DNA of 45,902 nucleotides from Paludibacteraceae bacterium. Its GTDB lineage: Bacteria > Bacteroidota > Bacteroidia > Bacteroidales > Paludibacteraceae. The notes under the pieces were generated by a model, which was not told the DNA's origin, made no database searches, and saw only the letters and a list, made by a program, of their open reading frames with translations. Both the position numbers and the translations under genes were made by a program. The stretch is from positions 1 to 45,902 of the forward strand of contig JAFPZY010000054.1 in assembly GCA_017417025.1 (NCBI GenBank), in the 5' to 3' direction. Every line of letters starts with the position of its first letter. Position 1 is the stretch's first letter. Below are positions 1 through 10,650 of the stretch, piece by piece.

Positions 1-1227
1 ATACATGTTCGTCACGTTGTCTGTATTGAAGCCGCTCAGGTCAAGCGAGGTGAGAGAAGAGCAGTCGGCAAACATATTATACATGTTCGTCACGTTGTCT
101 GTATTGAAGCCGCTCAGGTCAAGCGAGGTGAGAGAAGAGCAGTAGGCGAACATGCCACTCATGCTTGTCACAGAGGCGGTGTTCAGATAGTCGAGGTGGA
201 TGATTTCTTCCACTTCTTTCATGTAGGCAAACCAACAGTAGTTAGATTTCGGCTCGGCGGCTTTCATGGTCTCGTCCAGTTCAACCGATGTAATACCTTC
301 AAAATCGGAAAAATCCAAGTTGTACGAGCCTTCCTCGGCATTCCAACCGGTGATGACACCGCTGCGCGTGGTCTTCTTGCTGTCGAAATAGAGGGTGAGT
401 TTAGTTCCGTCAATGGCGGCATAGATTTCGCGCGGTAGGGTGAAATAGCCATCGCCGGCAGTCCCTCCGTCGGGGTGGGCGTAGGTTTTGTTAACAAAGC
501 TGCTGGTGTAAGCGGTGCCGTTGCCGCCGACAAGTGAAGAGCACCCACTGAACATGCCTGCGGATTGAGTAATGCCCGTATTCTGGCTCCAGTAGCCGTC
601 GCAATAGATAGTGGTAAGCGAGGAGCAGTTGGCGAACATATAATTCATGTTCGTCACTTTCTCTGTATTGAAGCCGCTCAGGTCGAGCGAGGTAAGAGAA
701 GAGCAGTCTTGGAACATATAGTTCATATCGGTCACTTTCTCTGTATTGAAGCCGCTCAGGTCAAGCAAGGTGAGAGAAGAGCAGTTTTGGAACATATTGT
801 TCATATTGGTCACGTTGCCGGTGTAGAAGGTGCCCAAGTCAAGCGAGGTGAGAGAATAGCAGTAGGCGAACATGCCACTCATGCTTGTCACAGAGGCGGT
901 GTTCAGATAGTCGAGGTGGATGATTTCTTCCACATCTGTCATGTAGGCAAACCAATAGTAGGTAGATTTCGGCGCGGTGTCTTTCATGGTCTCGTCCAGT
1001 TCAACCGATGTAATACCTTCAAAATCGGAAGCATCCAAGTTGTACGAGCCTTCGTCCGCAGTCCAGCCGGTGATGACATCGGTGCCGTGCGAAACCATTT
1101 GGTTGTCGAAATAGAGGGTGATTTTCGTGCCGGACATGACGGCGTAGATTTCGCTTTCCGCTTTTGCGGTCTGCACGCCCGTTATGCCAAACAGACAAAC
1201 AAGGGCAAGAAGTAAATGTTTTTTCAT
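1..1227 (-). CDS. BspA-like DUF285 repeat surface protein, N-terminal part (runs off the left edge)
   Basis: The reading frame is open for all 409 codons from the ATG at 1227 to the window edge, so the C-terminus lies outside. Residues 1-23 are a signal peptide (MKK, a hydrophobic run, then QTAKA), so the protein is exported. After it come two copies of a ~240-residue unit. Each has a short beta-rich lead-in (YAVMSGTKITLYFD-like) followed by 24-residue DUF285 repeats of the pattern MFxxCSSLTSLDLSGFNT. Such repeats belong to the BspA leucine-rich-repeat family of Bacteroidetes surface proteins, often linked to adhesion; no ligand can be read here. The two units are offset by 720 bp and almost identical in DNA (141-213 versus 861-933), so the gene can recombine with itself. 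The ATG at 1227 is chosen because the signal peptide follows directly, although seven similar ATGs lie upstream. A promoter is visible at 1627-1657. Confidence 0.85.
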   Translation of the reverse strand, partial: MKKHLLLALVCLFGITGVQTAKAESEIYAVMSGTKITLYFDNQMVSHGTDVITGWTADEGSYNLDASDFEGITSVELDETMKDTAPKSTYYWFAYMTDVEEIIHLDYLNTASVTSMSGMFAYCYSLTSLDLGTFYTGNVTNMNNMFQNCSSLTLLDLSGFNTEKVTDMNYMFQDCSSLTSLDLSGFNTEKVTNMNYMFANCSSLTTIYCDGYWSQNTGITQSAGMFSGCSSLVGGNGTAYTSSFVNKTYAHPDGGTAGDGYFTLPREIYAAIDGTKLTLYFDSKKTTRSGVITGWNAEEGSYNLDFSDFEGITSVELDETMKAAEPKSNYCWFAYMKEVEEIIHLDYLNTASVTSMSGMFAYCSSLTSLDLSGFNTDNVTNMYNMFADCSSLTSLDLSGFNTDNVTNMY

Positions 1228-1243
1228 AAGCATTTTTATTTAT

Positions 1244-1427
1244 TTCAATGTTTTTTCATAAGTATTTTTATTTCAATGCTTTTCCATAGTATTCTTATTT
1301 CAATGCTTTTCCATAGTACTTTTATTTCAATGCTTTTCCATAAGTATCTTTATTTCAATGCTTTTTCATAAGTACTTTTATTTCAATGCTTTTTCATAAA
1401 TATCTTTATTTCAATGCTTTTCCATAA
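1244..1427 (-). repeat. Tandem array of seven start-codon micro-ORFs in the leader of the DUF285 gene
   Basis: On the minus strand the region just before the gene start at 1227 holds seven tandem copies of a 27-28 bp unit, with ATGs at 1259, 1287, 1314, 1341, 1369, 1397 and 1425. Each copy reads ATGAAAAA(A/G)CATTGA or ATGGAAAAGCATTGA, that is Met-Lys/Glu-Lys-His-stop. The true start region (ATGAAAAAACATTTA) differs only in lacking the TGA. The array therefore looks like amplified copies of the gene's own translation start. Termination and re-initiation along the array, or expansion by slippage, could set expression level; that is inference. Confidence 0.8.
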
Positions 1428-1520
1428 GTACTTTTGTTTTGTTGTTGTTCTACAGGTTAGTGCCTGGTGTTTTGCTAATTAGTGTCCGGTGCTTACAGGC
1501 CACATCTGGAAATGATAGTC

Positions 1521-1619
1521 CCTGTGTATGCCGTCATAGAGAACACAGAGAATCCTGTGTATGCCGTCATAGAGAACACAGTAAGTCCTGTGTATGCCGC
1601 CATAGAGAACACAGAGAAT
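1521..1619 (-). repeat. Three 33-bp direct repeats, each with a small hairpin, in the same leader
   Basis: Units begin at 1521, 1554 and 1587 and differ at only a few bases. Each contains CTGTGT and ACACAG separated by 15 nt, so each transcript copy can form a short hairpin. The period is a multiple of three and the minus strand is open through all copies (a 36-codon frame starting ATGGCGGCATAC), so a leader peptide is also possible. The repeats begin about 10 nt downstream of the -7 box and thus lie at the 5' end of the transcript. Confidence 0.75.
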
Positions 1620-1626
1620 CCGGTTG

Positions 1627-1657
1627 CAAAGTTACAACATATTTATGATATATGCAA
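1627..1657 (-). promoter_or_regulatory. Bacteroidetes-type promoter of the DUF285 surface protein gene
   Basis: On the minus strand TTGC (1657-1654) is followed after 19 nt by TAACTTTG (1634-1627). This matches the -33/-7 promoter of Bacteroidetes. It implies a ~390-nt leader before the start at 1227. Confidence 0.7.
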
Positions 1658-1717
1658 AAAAAAACGCCTTTTCGTAAACTTTTCGTAAAATAAGCCGGTA
1701 TCAGGACGTAATAAATT

Positions 1718-2026
1718 ACAACCACTGCTCAACAACCGCTGTTTAACAACACAACCGCTGCTTACTTGCCACTGCTTAACAACACAACCACTGCTTAACG
1801 ACACAACCGCTGTTTAACAACACAACCGCTGCTTAACAACACAACCACTTCTTAACTACACAACCGCTGCTTAACGACACAACCGCAGCTTAACAACACA
1901 ACCGCAGCTTAACAACACAACCACTTCTTAACGACACAACCGCTGCTTACTTGTCACTGCTTAACGACACAACCGCTGCTTAACGACACAACCGCTGTTT
2001 AACAACACAACCGCAGCTTAACAACC
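1718..2026. repeat. Tandem 19-bp repeat array, roughly 16 imperfect copies
   Basis: The stretch is built from the 19-bp unit ACAACCGCTGCTTAACGAC with variants at the centre (GCTG, GCAG, ACTT, ACTG) and near the end (AAC, GAC, TAC). Two places carry a longer variant containing TTACTTG. The period is not a multiple of three, so it does not encode a repeat protein. It lies upstream of both flanking promoters. No spacers are present, so it is not a CRISPR array. Confidence 0.8.
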
Positions 2027-2079
2027 GCAAGCTTCCTGCCTGCATATCTGGCACGACAACAGCCATTTATCTCGGGGGA

Positions 2080-2098
2080 CGCAGGCATCTTGCCTGCG
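2080..2098. repeat. Palindromic REP-like element (CGCAGGC / GCCTGCG)
   Basis: CGCAGGC, a 5-nt loop (ATCTT) and GCCTGCG form a perfect 7-bp stem. The same stem occurs at 13975-13993 and, degenerate, at 13930-13948, so this is a dispersed intergenic palindrome. Confidence 0.6.
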
Positions 2099-2201
2099 AT
2101 AATGCAATAGCGACAATAAGAGCATCTGCGAAAAGTGCAGTAACGCTGCAATATAAACTATTCATTATTAGCTATTAACTCCCAATCTTTATTGGTCTAT
2201 T

Positions 2202-2245
2202 ATTGGGTGGTTATTGGGTGATTATTGTGTGATTATTGGGTGATT
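2202..2245. repeat. Four tandem copies of an 11-bp repeat (ATTGGGTGATT)
   Basis: Copies start at 2202, 2213, 2224 and 2235 with one mismatch in two of them. The same period, and a unit differing at two bases on the other strand, is found at 22890-22944. Confidence 0.75.
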
Positions 2246-2391
2246 ACCCCAAAATCTGCCCGATTTCTGCCCTACCTTACCATATCCTGATTTATAATTG
2301 ACACGATAATTGACAAGGACAGAGAAAGGGAAAAAGATTCGTAAAAATGAAGGGAGAAAAAGAAATAAAATGAAAAAAAACACGAAAAGAC

Positions 2392-2422
2392 TTGCATAGT
2401 TTCAAAAAACGCCGTAACTTTG
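2392..2422 (+). promoter_or_regulatory. Promoter of tdh
   Basis: TTGC at 2392-2395 and TAACTTTG at 2415-2422 are separated by 19 nt, the Bacteroidetes -33/-7 arrangement, about 50 nt before the tdh start. Confidence 0.7.
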
Positions 2423-2471
2423 TGGGCGGAAAACGAGGCAATAACAAAAAACAACATAAAATCATTGTGTT

Positions 2472-3497
2472 ATGAAAGCACTGGTAAAACGTTATGCAAA
2501 GCCGGGGATATGGATGGAAGAAGTCCCCATGCCGGAAGTGGGCGTGAATGACGTCCTTATCAAAGTCAAGAAAGCCGCTATATGCGGCACCGACCTCCAC
2601 ATGTACAAATGGGACGAATGGTCGCAGACACACTGCACTCCTCCATACACGATGGGACATGAGTTTGTCGGAGTAGTGGCGGAAGTGGGCGACGGTGTGC
2701 GTAACATCAAAGTCGGCGACCGCGTGACGGCTGAAGGCCATATAGTGTGCGGACAGTGCCGTAACTGCCGCCGCGGTTTCGGCCATGTGTGCGAGCACAC
2801 CAAGTCGGTGGGCATCAGCGGAAAGGACGGTGCGTTTGCGGAGTATGTGACTATACCCGAGTCGAATGTGGTTAAGCTGCGTCCGGAGATACCCGACGAC
2901 TTTGCCGCCATCATGGACCCGTTTGGCAACGCGACCCATACAGCACTGGCCTTCCCCCTGCTCGGTGAGGACGTGCTGATTACGGGTGCAGGCCTCATCG
3001 GGACAATGGCTGCAGGCATCTGCCGCTACGCAGGAGCGAAGAACATAGTGGTGACCGACCTCAACCCGCTGCGCCTCGAGATAGCGAAGAAGATGGGTGC
3101 GACCCGCACTGTGGACGGCTCGAAGGGTGAGACCGTTCAGCAGGCAATGGAAGAGCTTGGTATTCACGGCTTTGACGTGGGTCTGGAGATGTCGGGCGCT
3201 CCTGCGGCATTCAACGACATGATAGCCCACATGTACAAAGGCTCCAACATAGCGCAGCTGGGCATTCTGCCGTCGAACACGCAGGTTAACTGGAGCGACG
3301 TAATCTTCAACGCTCTGACCATCAAGGGCATAACCGGCCGCCGCATGTGGGAGACCTGGTATCAGATGGAGCAGATGCTGCTTGGCGGTCTGGACCTGAG
3401 CCCCGTCATCACCCACCGCTTCAAGTTCGAGGACTTCCAGAAAGGCTTCGACGTGATGGTGAGCGGCCAGTGCGGCAAGGTGCTGCTTGAGTGGTAA
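2472..3497 (+). CDS. tdh: L-threonine 3-dehydrogenase
   Basis: This 341-residue protein is a zinc-dependent medium-chain dehydrogenase that closely resembles Escherichia coli Tdh over its full length. It oxidises L-threonine with NAD to 2-amino-3-ketobutyrate in the cytoplasm; that product is normally cleaved by Kbl to glycine and acetyl-CoA. Visible are the catalytic zinc ligand C38 (AICGTD), H63-E64 (MGHEF), the structural zinc cysteines C93, C96, C99 and C107, the ITGAGLIG nucleotide-binding turn near residue 172, and the Tdh-specific stretches MDPFGNATHTAL and GLEMSGAP. Length and start match the family. The gene stands alone, with its own promoter and a strong hairpin after the stop. No kbl gene is adjacent in this window. 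Confidence 0.95.
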   Translation: MKALVKRYAKPGIWMEEVPMPEVGVNDVLIKVKKAAICGTDLHMYKWDEWSQTHCTPPYTMGHEFVGVVAEVGDGVRNIKVGDRVTAEGHIVCGQCRNCRRGFGHVCEHTKSVGISGKDGAFAEYVTIPESNVVKLRPEIPDDFAAIMDPFGNATHTALAFPLLGEDVLITGAGLIGTMAAGICRYAGAKNIVVTDLNPLRLEIAKKMGATRTVDGSKGETVQQAMEELGIHGFDVGLEMSGAPAAFNDMIAHMYKGSNIAQLGILPSNTQVNWSDVIFNALTIKGITGRRMWETWYQMEQMLLGGLDLSPVITHRFKFEDFQKGFDVMVSGQCGKVLLEW

Positions 3498-3559
3498 AAC
3501 GCTGACAGAGAGCCGGCGAACAGGAGCGCCGCCCCGCAGACGGCACCCGCGGAAAAGAG

Positions 3560-3591
3560 AGCGGAGGCATGCAACAGAGCATGCCTCCGCT
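3560..3591 (+). terminator. Strong hairpin after tdh
   Basis: A perfect 13-bp stem (AGCGGAGGCATGC, loop AACAGA) lies 60 nt after the tdh stop and just before the secA promoter. No T-run follows, so it may act as a weak terminator or an mRNA 3'-end stabiliser. Confidence 0.55.
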
Positions 3592-3618
3592 GCTAATTCC
3601 GCAAAAATGCAAAATAAA

Positions 3619-3650
3619 TTTGCATATATGGAAATAATTGTGTATCTTTG
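3619..3650 (+). promoter_or_regulatory. Promoter of secA
   Basis: TTTG at 3619-3622 and TATCTTTG at 3643-3650 are 20 nt apart. The -7 box overlaps any upstream in-frame TTG start, which supports the ATG at 3677 as the real secA start. Confidence 0.75.
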
Positions 3651-3676
3651 CGCCCAAATTGACAAATTGCACAGAT

Positions 3677-7006
<3,330 letters not shown>

Positions 7007-7011
7007 CATTA

Positions 7012-7060
7012 GTCGAAAGACCGTTCACTTCGTTCACTCAAAGTCGAAAGTCAAAAGCCG
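7012..7060 (+). repeat. Short repeat words between secA and fmt
   Basis: The gap contains ATTAGTCGAAAG and AAAGTCGAAAGTCAAAAGCC, the same heptamer words that make up the large array at 22951-23296. It seems to be a dispersed copy of that repeat family. Confidence 0.55.
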
Positions 7061-7063
7061 GAT

Positions 7064-7981
7064 ATGAAATACGACAACCTGCGCATTATATACATGGGCA
7101 CACCGGAGTTTGCGGTGGCCGGACTGAAAGCACTGGTGGAAGGCGGATACAACGTTGTTGCCGTAGTGACCATGCCCGACAAGCCGGCAGGCCGCGGACA
7201 CCAACTGCAATACTCCCCCGTAAAGCAATACGCACTGCAGGCAGGACTGCCCGTACTGCAGCCGGAAAAGCTGAAAGACCCTGCGTTTGTGGAGCAACTG
7301 CGGTCGTACAAGGCTGACTTGCAGATAGTAACGGCATTCCGCATGCTGCCTGAAGTGGTGTGGGCGATGCCGCGTCTGGGCACCTTCAACCTGCATGCCA
7401 GTCTGCTGCCGCAGTACCGCGGTGCGGCTCCCATCAACTGGGCGGTCATCAACGGCGACCGCGAGACAGGACTGACCACGTTCATGCTCAAGCATGACAT
7501 AGACACGGGCGACATGATAATGCAGGAGCGGATAGAGATAGGCGGGGACGAGGATGCAGGCTCGGTGCACGACCGCCTGATGGAGCTTGGCGCAAGCCTC
7601 ACACTGCGCACCGTGGACATGATTGCCGACTGCGACGCGCGCCAAGTGCCGCTGCCCGTAGTGCCGCAACCGGAAACGGCAGACCTGCGCCCCGCGCCAA
7701 AGATATTCCGCGGGACCTGCGAGATAGACTTCGGCAAAACGGCGGAAGAGATACGCAACTTCGTGCGCGGCCTCAGCCCCTACCCCGCCGCCTGGTGCCC
7801 GATAGACATAGGCGGCAGGCACTTTGACTGCGTGAAAGTATATAAGGTGCAGGCAGGAGAGACGAAAGACGGCATAGCAGTGCCTTGCGCCGACGGCTGT
7901 GTCTCCATAACGGAGCTTCAGCTCCCCGGCAAGAAACGCATGGACGCACGCAGCCTGCTTAACGGTCTGCTTAACCACTGA
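7064..7981 (+). CDS. fmt: Methionyl-tRNA formyltransferase
   Basis: Fmt transfers a formyl group from 10-formyl-tetrahydrofolate to Met-tRNA(fMet), preparing the initiator tRNA. The 305-residue length is typical. The start IIYMGTPEFAVAGL is the family N-terminus. The catalytic Asn, His and Asp are seen as N109, H111 (FNLHASLLP) and D150 (DIDTGD), with the signature SLLPQYRGAAPINWA between them. The C-terminal tRNA-binding domain (about 205-305) ends in LQLPGKKRM. The next gene begins 6 nt after the stop, so the two are very likely co-transcribed. Confidence 0.95.
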   Translation: MKYDNLRIIYMGTPEFAVAGLKALVEGGYNVVAVVTMPDKPAGRGHQLQYSPVKQYALQAGLPVLQPEKLKDPAFVEQLRSYKADLQIVTAFRMLPEVVWAMPRLGTFNLHASLLPQYRGAAPINWAVINGDRETGLTTFMLKHDIDTGDMIMQERIEIGGDEDAGSVHDRLMELGASLTLRTVDMIADCDARQVPLPVVPQPETADLRPAPKIFRGTCEIDFGKTAEEIRNFVRGLSPYPAAWCPIDIGGRHFDCVKVYKVQAGETKDGIAVPCADGCVSITELQLPGKKRMDARSLLNGLLNH

Positions 7982-7987
7982 ACGGAG

Positions 7988-8533
7988 ATGGATCCCATTG
8001 CACTGATCGACAAGTACTACGCCTCACAGCCGGAGCTGCGTGAAGTGCTGATAGTGCACAGCCGGCAGGTTGCCGACCGCGCCTTGAGCATAGTGGACAA
8101 GCACCCTGAATGGCTGGCGGACAGGCAGTTTGTGGAAGAAGCCGCCATGCTTCACGACATAGGCATCATCTACTGCCATGCCCCCAAGATACACTGCATG
8201 GGCACACACCGCTACATAGAGCACGGCTGGCTCGGAGCCGAACTGCTGCGCAAAGAAGGCCTGCCGCGCCACGCTTTAGTGGCAGAGCGCCATACAGGGT
8301 CTGGCATAACCCTCGAACAGGTAATACGCGACGAACTGCCCATACCGGAGCGCGACTACTGCCCCGTCTCAATTGAAGAGAAGATAATATGCTACGCTGA
8401 CAAGTTCTACTCGAAGACCCACCTCAACGAGGAGACACCCGTCACACGCGTGCGGCAGAAACTATGGATGTACGGACATGACGCCATACTCCGGTGGAAC
8501 GCATTAGTTGAACTTATGGCTGAAGCCGATTGA
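7988..8533 (+). CDS. HD-domain phosphohydrolase, HDIG type
   Basis: This 181-residue cytoplasmic protein carries one HD domain. Metal ligands visible are H24 (IVHSRQVAD) and H56-D57 (AMLHDIGI), the HDIG form used by many small metal-dependent phosphohydrolases and nucleotide hydrolases, with further histidines in HRYIEHGWLGAELL. The substrate cannot be told from the sequence. It starts 6 nt after fmt and probably shares its transcript. Its last 30 nt overlap the 3' end of the convergent DUF3078 gene, whose TAA is at 8506-8504. Confidence 0.85.
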   Translation: MDPIALIDKYYASQPELREVLIVHSRQVADRALSIVDKHPEWLADRQFVEEAAMLHDIGIIYCHAPKIHCMGTHRYIEHGWLGAELLRKEGLPRHALVAERHTGSGITLEQVIRDELPIPERDYCPVSIEEKIICYADKFYSKTHLNEETPVTRVRQKLWMYGHDAILRWNALVELMAEAD

Positions 8534-9808
8534 CAGCATCTCCTTGTATTGTATCTTGGCCTTCTCGTCGCCTGCAAGGATGACCGTATTGTCGTAACGC
8601 GGGTGCAGGGACAGGCGTGCAGAGAGGAAACGGTTGATGATAAAGTTGCAGTCGGTCTGCCAGTCAATCTCCACGCGCTTGTAGTTGGTATAGAGATAGA
8701 ACTCGGTCTCCAGGGCTATCTCACGCAGCGGCTGCCACTTCCACTTGACACGCAGGCTGCTACCAACGTCGTTCAGGATGTTCTTGCCTTCCTCTATACC
8801 GAAGCTCTTGACATTGACGCGCTCGTCGCTGTAAAGGGCATAAATCATCTTGTACGACAGCGGCGAGAACATTATGCTCAGGCCCTTGACGGGCTTGTAG
8901 TCAAGACCGAGGTCGAGATTGAAGCGTATGGGGGTAAGGAACGCCGTTTTCACAGTCTGGGCATTGGTGTTCCATACGCTCCACAACGATGTCTTGAATT
9001 CCGCCGAACTGGAGACATAGAGGTTCTTGAACACCTGATAGCCGAACTTGGAGTACAGGCGGAACAAGTCGTCCGTGACGTTGTACTCGCGCAAAGTGTC
9101 GCCCGGGGAGTTGGCAACGCCCGTACGCCATTCGCCGAGGCTCTCCCAGAGGATGTTGTTCTTTGTATAGACCACATTACCCTTTGCGAGCATCAACAGG
9201 TTGAAGTTGAACTTGTTACCGCCCTGATACCAGTTCTCTGAGGTGTAGTTTTCTGCAAACTGGATCTGCACCAGCGCGTCGGTCCGCCAGGGGCTGAAGA
9301 TGTTCTTCTTCAGGCGTTTCAGTTCTTCCGCGTCTTCTTGCTTGTCCTTTACTATAGAGGGGGTCAGCTCCAGCGTCTGCACTCCCTGCTGCGCCGTAAT
9401 CTCCTTAGCCACAGAGTCGCGCATGTAGGCATCGCGTCTGAGCGAGTCCTCGTAGGCTTTCTGCGCACGTTCAGCCGCCAGCAGTATGTCAAGTGAGTCG
9501 TTCACGCTCTGCAGCATGGCACGCAACTGCGACTCGCGCTCTTTCAGCACCTGCACCAGCGAGTCGTGGACAAAAGCCTCCCTTTTCTCGAGCGAGTCGC
9601 GCTGCAGCGAGTCTTTCACATACAGGTCACGGCTCTGCCTCGCAATCATGTCAAGCAACAAGTCCGCCTCGTTCAGCCCTGCCACCTCCGCCTGCTGCTT
9701 GCGCAGCGTGTCGGTCCGCACAGTATAAACAGTATCAGCCGCCTGCTGCCCGAAAGCGGACAGCATAAGCAGCAACAGGAATATCAAGATAAAGCCTCTT
9801 TTCCGCAT
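8504..9808 (-). CDS. DUF3078 outer-membrane protein (first copy)
   Basis: From the ATG at 9808 the protein has 434 residues. Residues 1-21 are a signal peptide (MRKRGFILIFLLLLMLSAFG, then QQ). Residues 25-155 are rich in Glu, Arg, Lys, Ser and Asp with many D-S-L words and probably form a periplasmic coiled coil. The rest (about 170-434) is a beta-rich barrel typical of Bacteroidetes DUF3078 proteins, starting at PWRTDALVQIQFAENYTSENWYQGG and ending in FSHKFN. The function of the family is not established. The start overlaps lgt by 25 nt, so translation may be coupled. A longer in-frame start at 9859 would lie deep inside lgt and is rejected. A second DUF3078 protein is encoded at 18207-19322. 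Confidence 0.85.
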   Translation of the reverse strand: MRKRGFILIFLLLLMLSAFGQQAADTVYTVRTDTLRKQQAEVAGLNEADLLLDMIARQSRDLYVKDSLQRDSLEKREAFVHDSLVQVLKERESQLRAMLQSVNDSLDILLAAERAQKAYEDSLRRDAYMRDSVAKEITAQQGVQTLELTPSIVKDKQEDAEELKRLKKNIFSPWRTDALVQIQFAENYTSENWYQGGNKFNFNLLMLAKGNVVYTKNNILWESLGEWRTGVANSPGDTLREYNVTDDLFRLYSKFGYQVFKNLYVSSSAEFKTSLWSVWNTNAQTVKTAFLTPIRFNLDLGLDYKPVKGLSIMFSPLSYKMIYALYSDERVNVKSFGIEEGKNILNDVGSSLRVKWKWQPLREIALETEFYLYTNYKRVEIDWQTDCNFIINRFLSARLSLHPRYDNTVILAGDEKAKIQYKEMLSIGFSHKFN

Positions 9809-10650
9809 GCCTTTACAATTAAATAAACGCCCCAAATTATGAACGGCAGACTGAGCCACTGGCCCATGTTGAGTAACATGCCCGCCTCGAAGTCCTCCTG
9901 GTCGAGCTTGATGAACTCAAGCAGGAAGCGCGTGACAAACACGATAAGCAGGAAAGTGCCGAAGATGAGTCCCTGACGCTTGTAGCACTTCCCCTTCCAG
10001 TACATAAGCCACGTCACCACGAAAGCGACCATGCAGTACATCATTTCGTAAATCTGCGTCGGGTGATGGGGCACGGTCTGTCCGTCACGGACAAAGATAA
10101 AGCCCCACGGGAGAGAGGTCTCGGTGCCGTAGATTTCAGAGTTCATCAAGTTGCCGAGTCTGATGAGGGTGGCAGTAATGCAGACACCTATAACGAGACG
10201 GTCGAAGATCCAGACAAGCGAGGTGTTGAAGCGCTTGTCCTTAGAGAAGTGCCGCCTGTTGAGCAGCCATGCGGCAAACATAAGCCCGAAAGCCCCGCCG
10301 TGACTGCTGAGTCCGCCCTCCCATATTTTCAGGAGAAGCAGGGGGTTCTCGATGTAGGGGTTGCGGTAGCTGATGTTCCAGGCAAACAGCTGTATGGGGT
10401 TGTCGGTGAGGTGCCACTCGTAGAACCAGCAGTGGCCGAGCCTTGCGCCAATAATGACCCCAAGAGTCATGTAGATGAAGAGTTTGTCGGTCCAGTCTTC
10501 GGGACAGCCTTCGTTCTTATAGAGCCGGAGCTGGATGAGGTAGCAGAGGTAGATTCCCACAGCCCAGAGCAGCCCGTACCACCTTATACCTCCGTCGCCG
10601 AAGTGGATGAGTATGGGGTCGGCGTTCCATGTTATGTAGTCAAGTATCAT
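9784..10650 (-). CDS. lgt: Prolipoprotein diacylglyceryl transferase
   Basis: Lgt moves a diacylglyceryl group from phosphatidylglycerol to the lipobox cysteine of prolipoproteins in the inner membrane. The 288-residue protein has about seven hydrophobic segments. The Lgt signature is visible as RLGNLMNSEIYG (164-175), and the essential HGG region as EGGLSSHGGAFG (H117). HPTQIYE and the C-terminal RFLLEFIK also fit. It begins by an ATGA overlap with the nadK stop and its end overlaps the DUF3078 start, so nadK-lgt-DUF3078 form one tightly packed operon. Several lipoprotein substrates are encoded in this window. Confidence 0.95.
   Translation of the reverse strand: MILDYITWNADPILIHFGDGGIRWYGLLWAVGIYLCYLIQLRLYKNEGCPEDWTDKLFIYMTLGVIIGARLGHCWFYEWHLTDNPIQLFAWNISYRNPYIENPLLLLKIWEGGLSSHGGAFGLMFAAWLLNRRHFSKDKRFNTSLVWIFDRLVIGVCITATLIRLGNLMNSEIYGTETSLPWGFIFVRDGQTVPHHPTQIYEMMYCMVAFVVTWLMYWKGKCYKRQGLIFGTFLLIVFVTRFLLEFIKLDQEDFEAGMLLNMGQWLSLPFIIWGVYLIVKACGKEALS

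Noticed and set aside
1439-1688. Two short plus-strand frames over the 33-bp repeats
   Set aside because: They are open only because the repeat length is a multiple of three, and they run against the transcript of the downstream surface gene.
1718-2026. Possible CRISPR array
   Set aside because: The 19-bp units follow each other directly without unique spacers, and there are no cas genes in the window.
1718-2245. Iteron-type replication origin
   Set aside because: The arrays resemble iterons in unit length, but no replication initiator gene or plasmid function is nearby and the neighbours are chromosomal housekeeping genes.
2292-3665. Long frame antisense to tdh, and similar long antisense frames over secA, rny, the GT2/MBL genes and the CoA-activase-like gene
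   Set aside because: All are shadows of well-identified genes on the other strand. They are rich in His, Val, Arg and Leu without recognisable domains.
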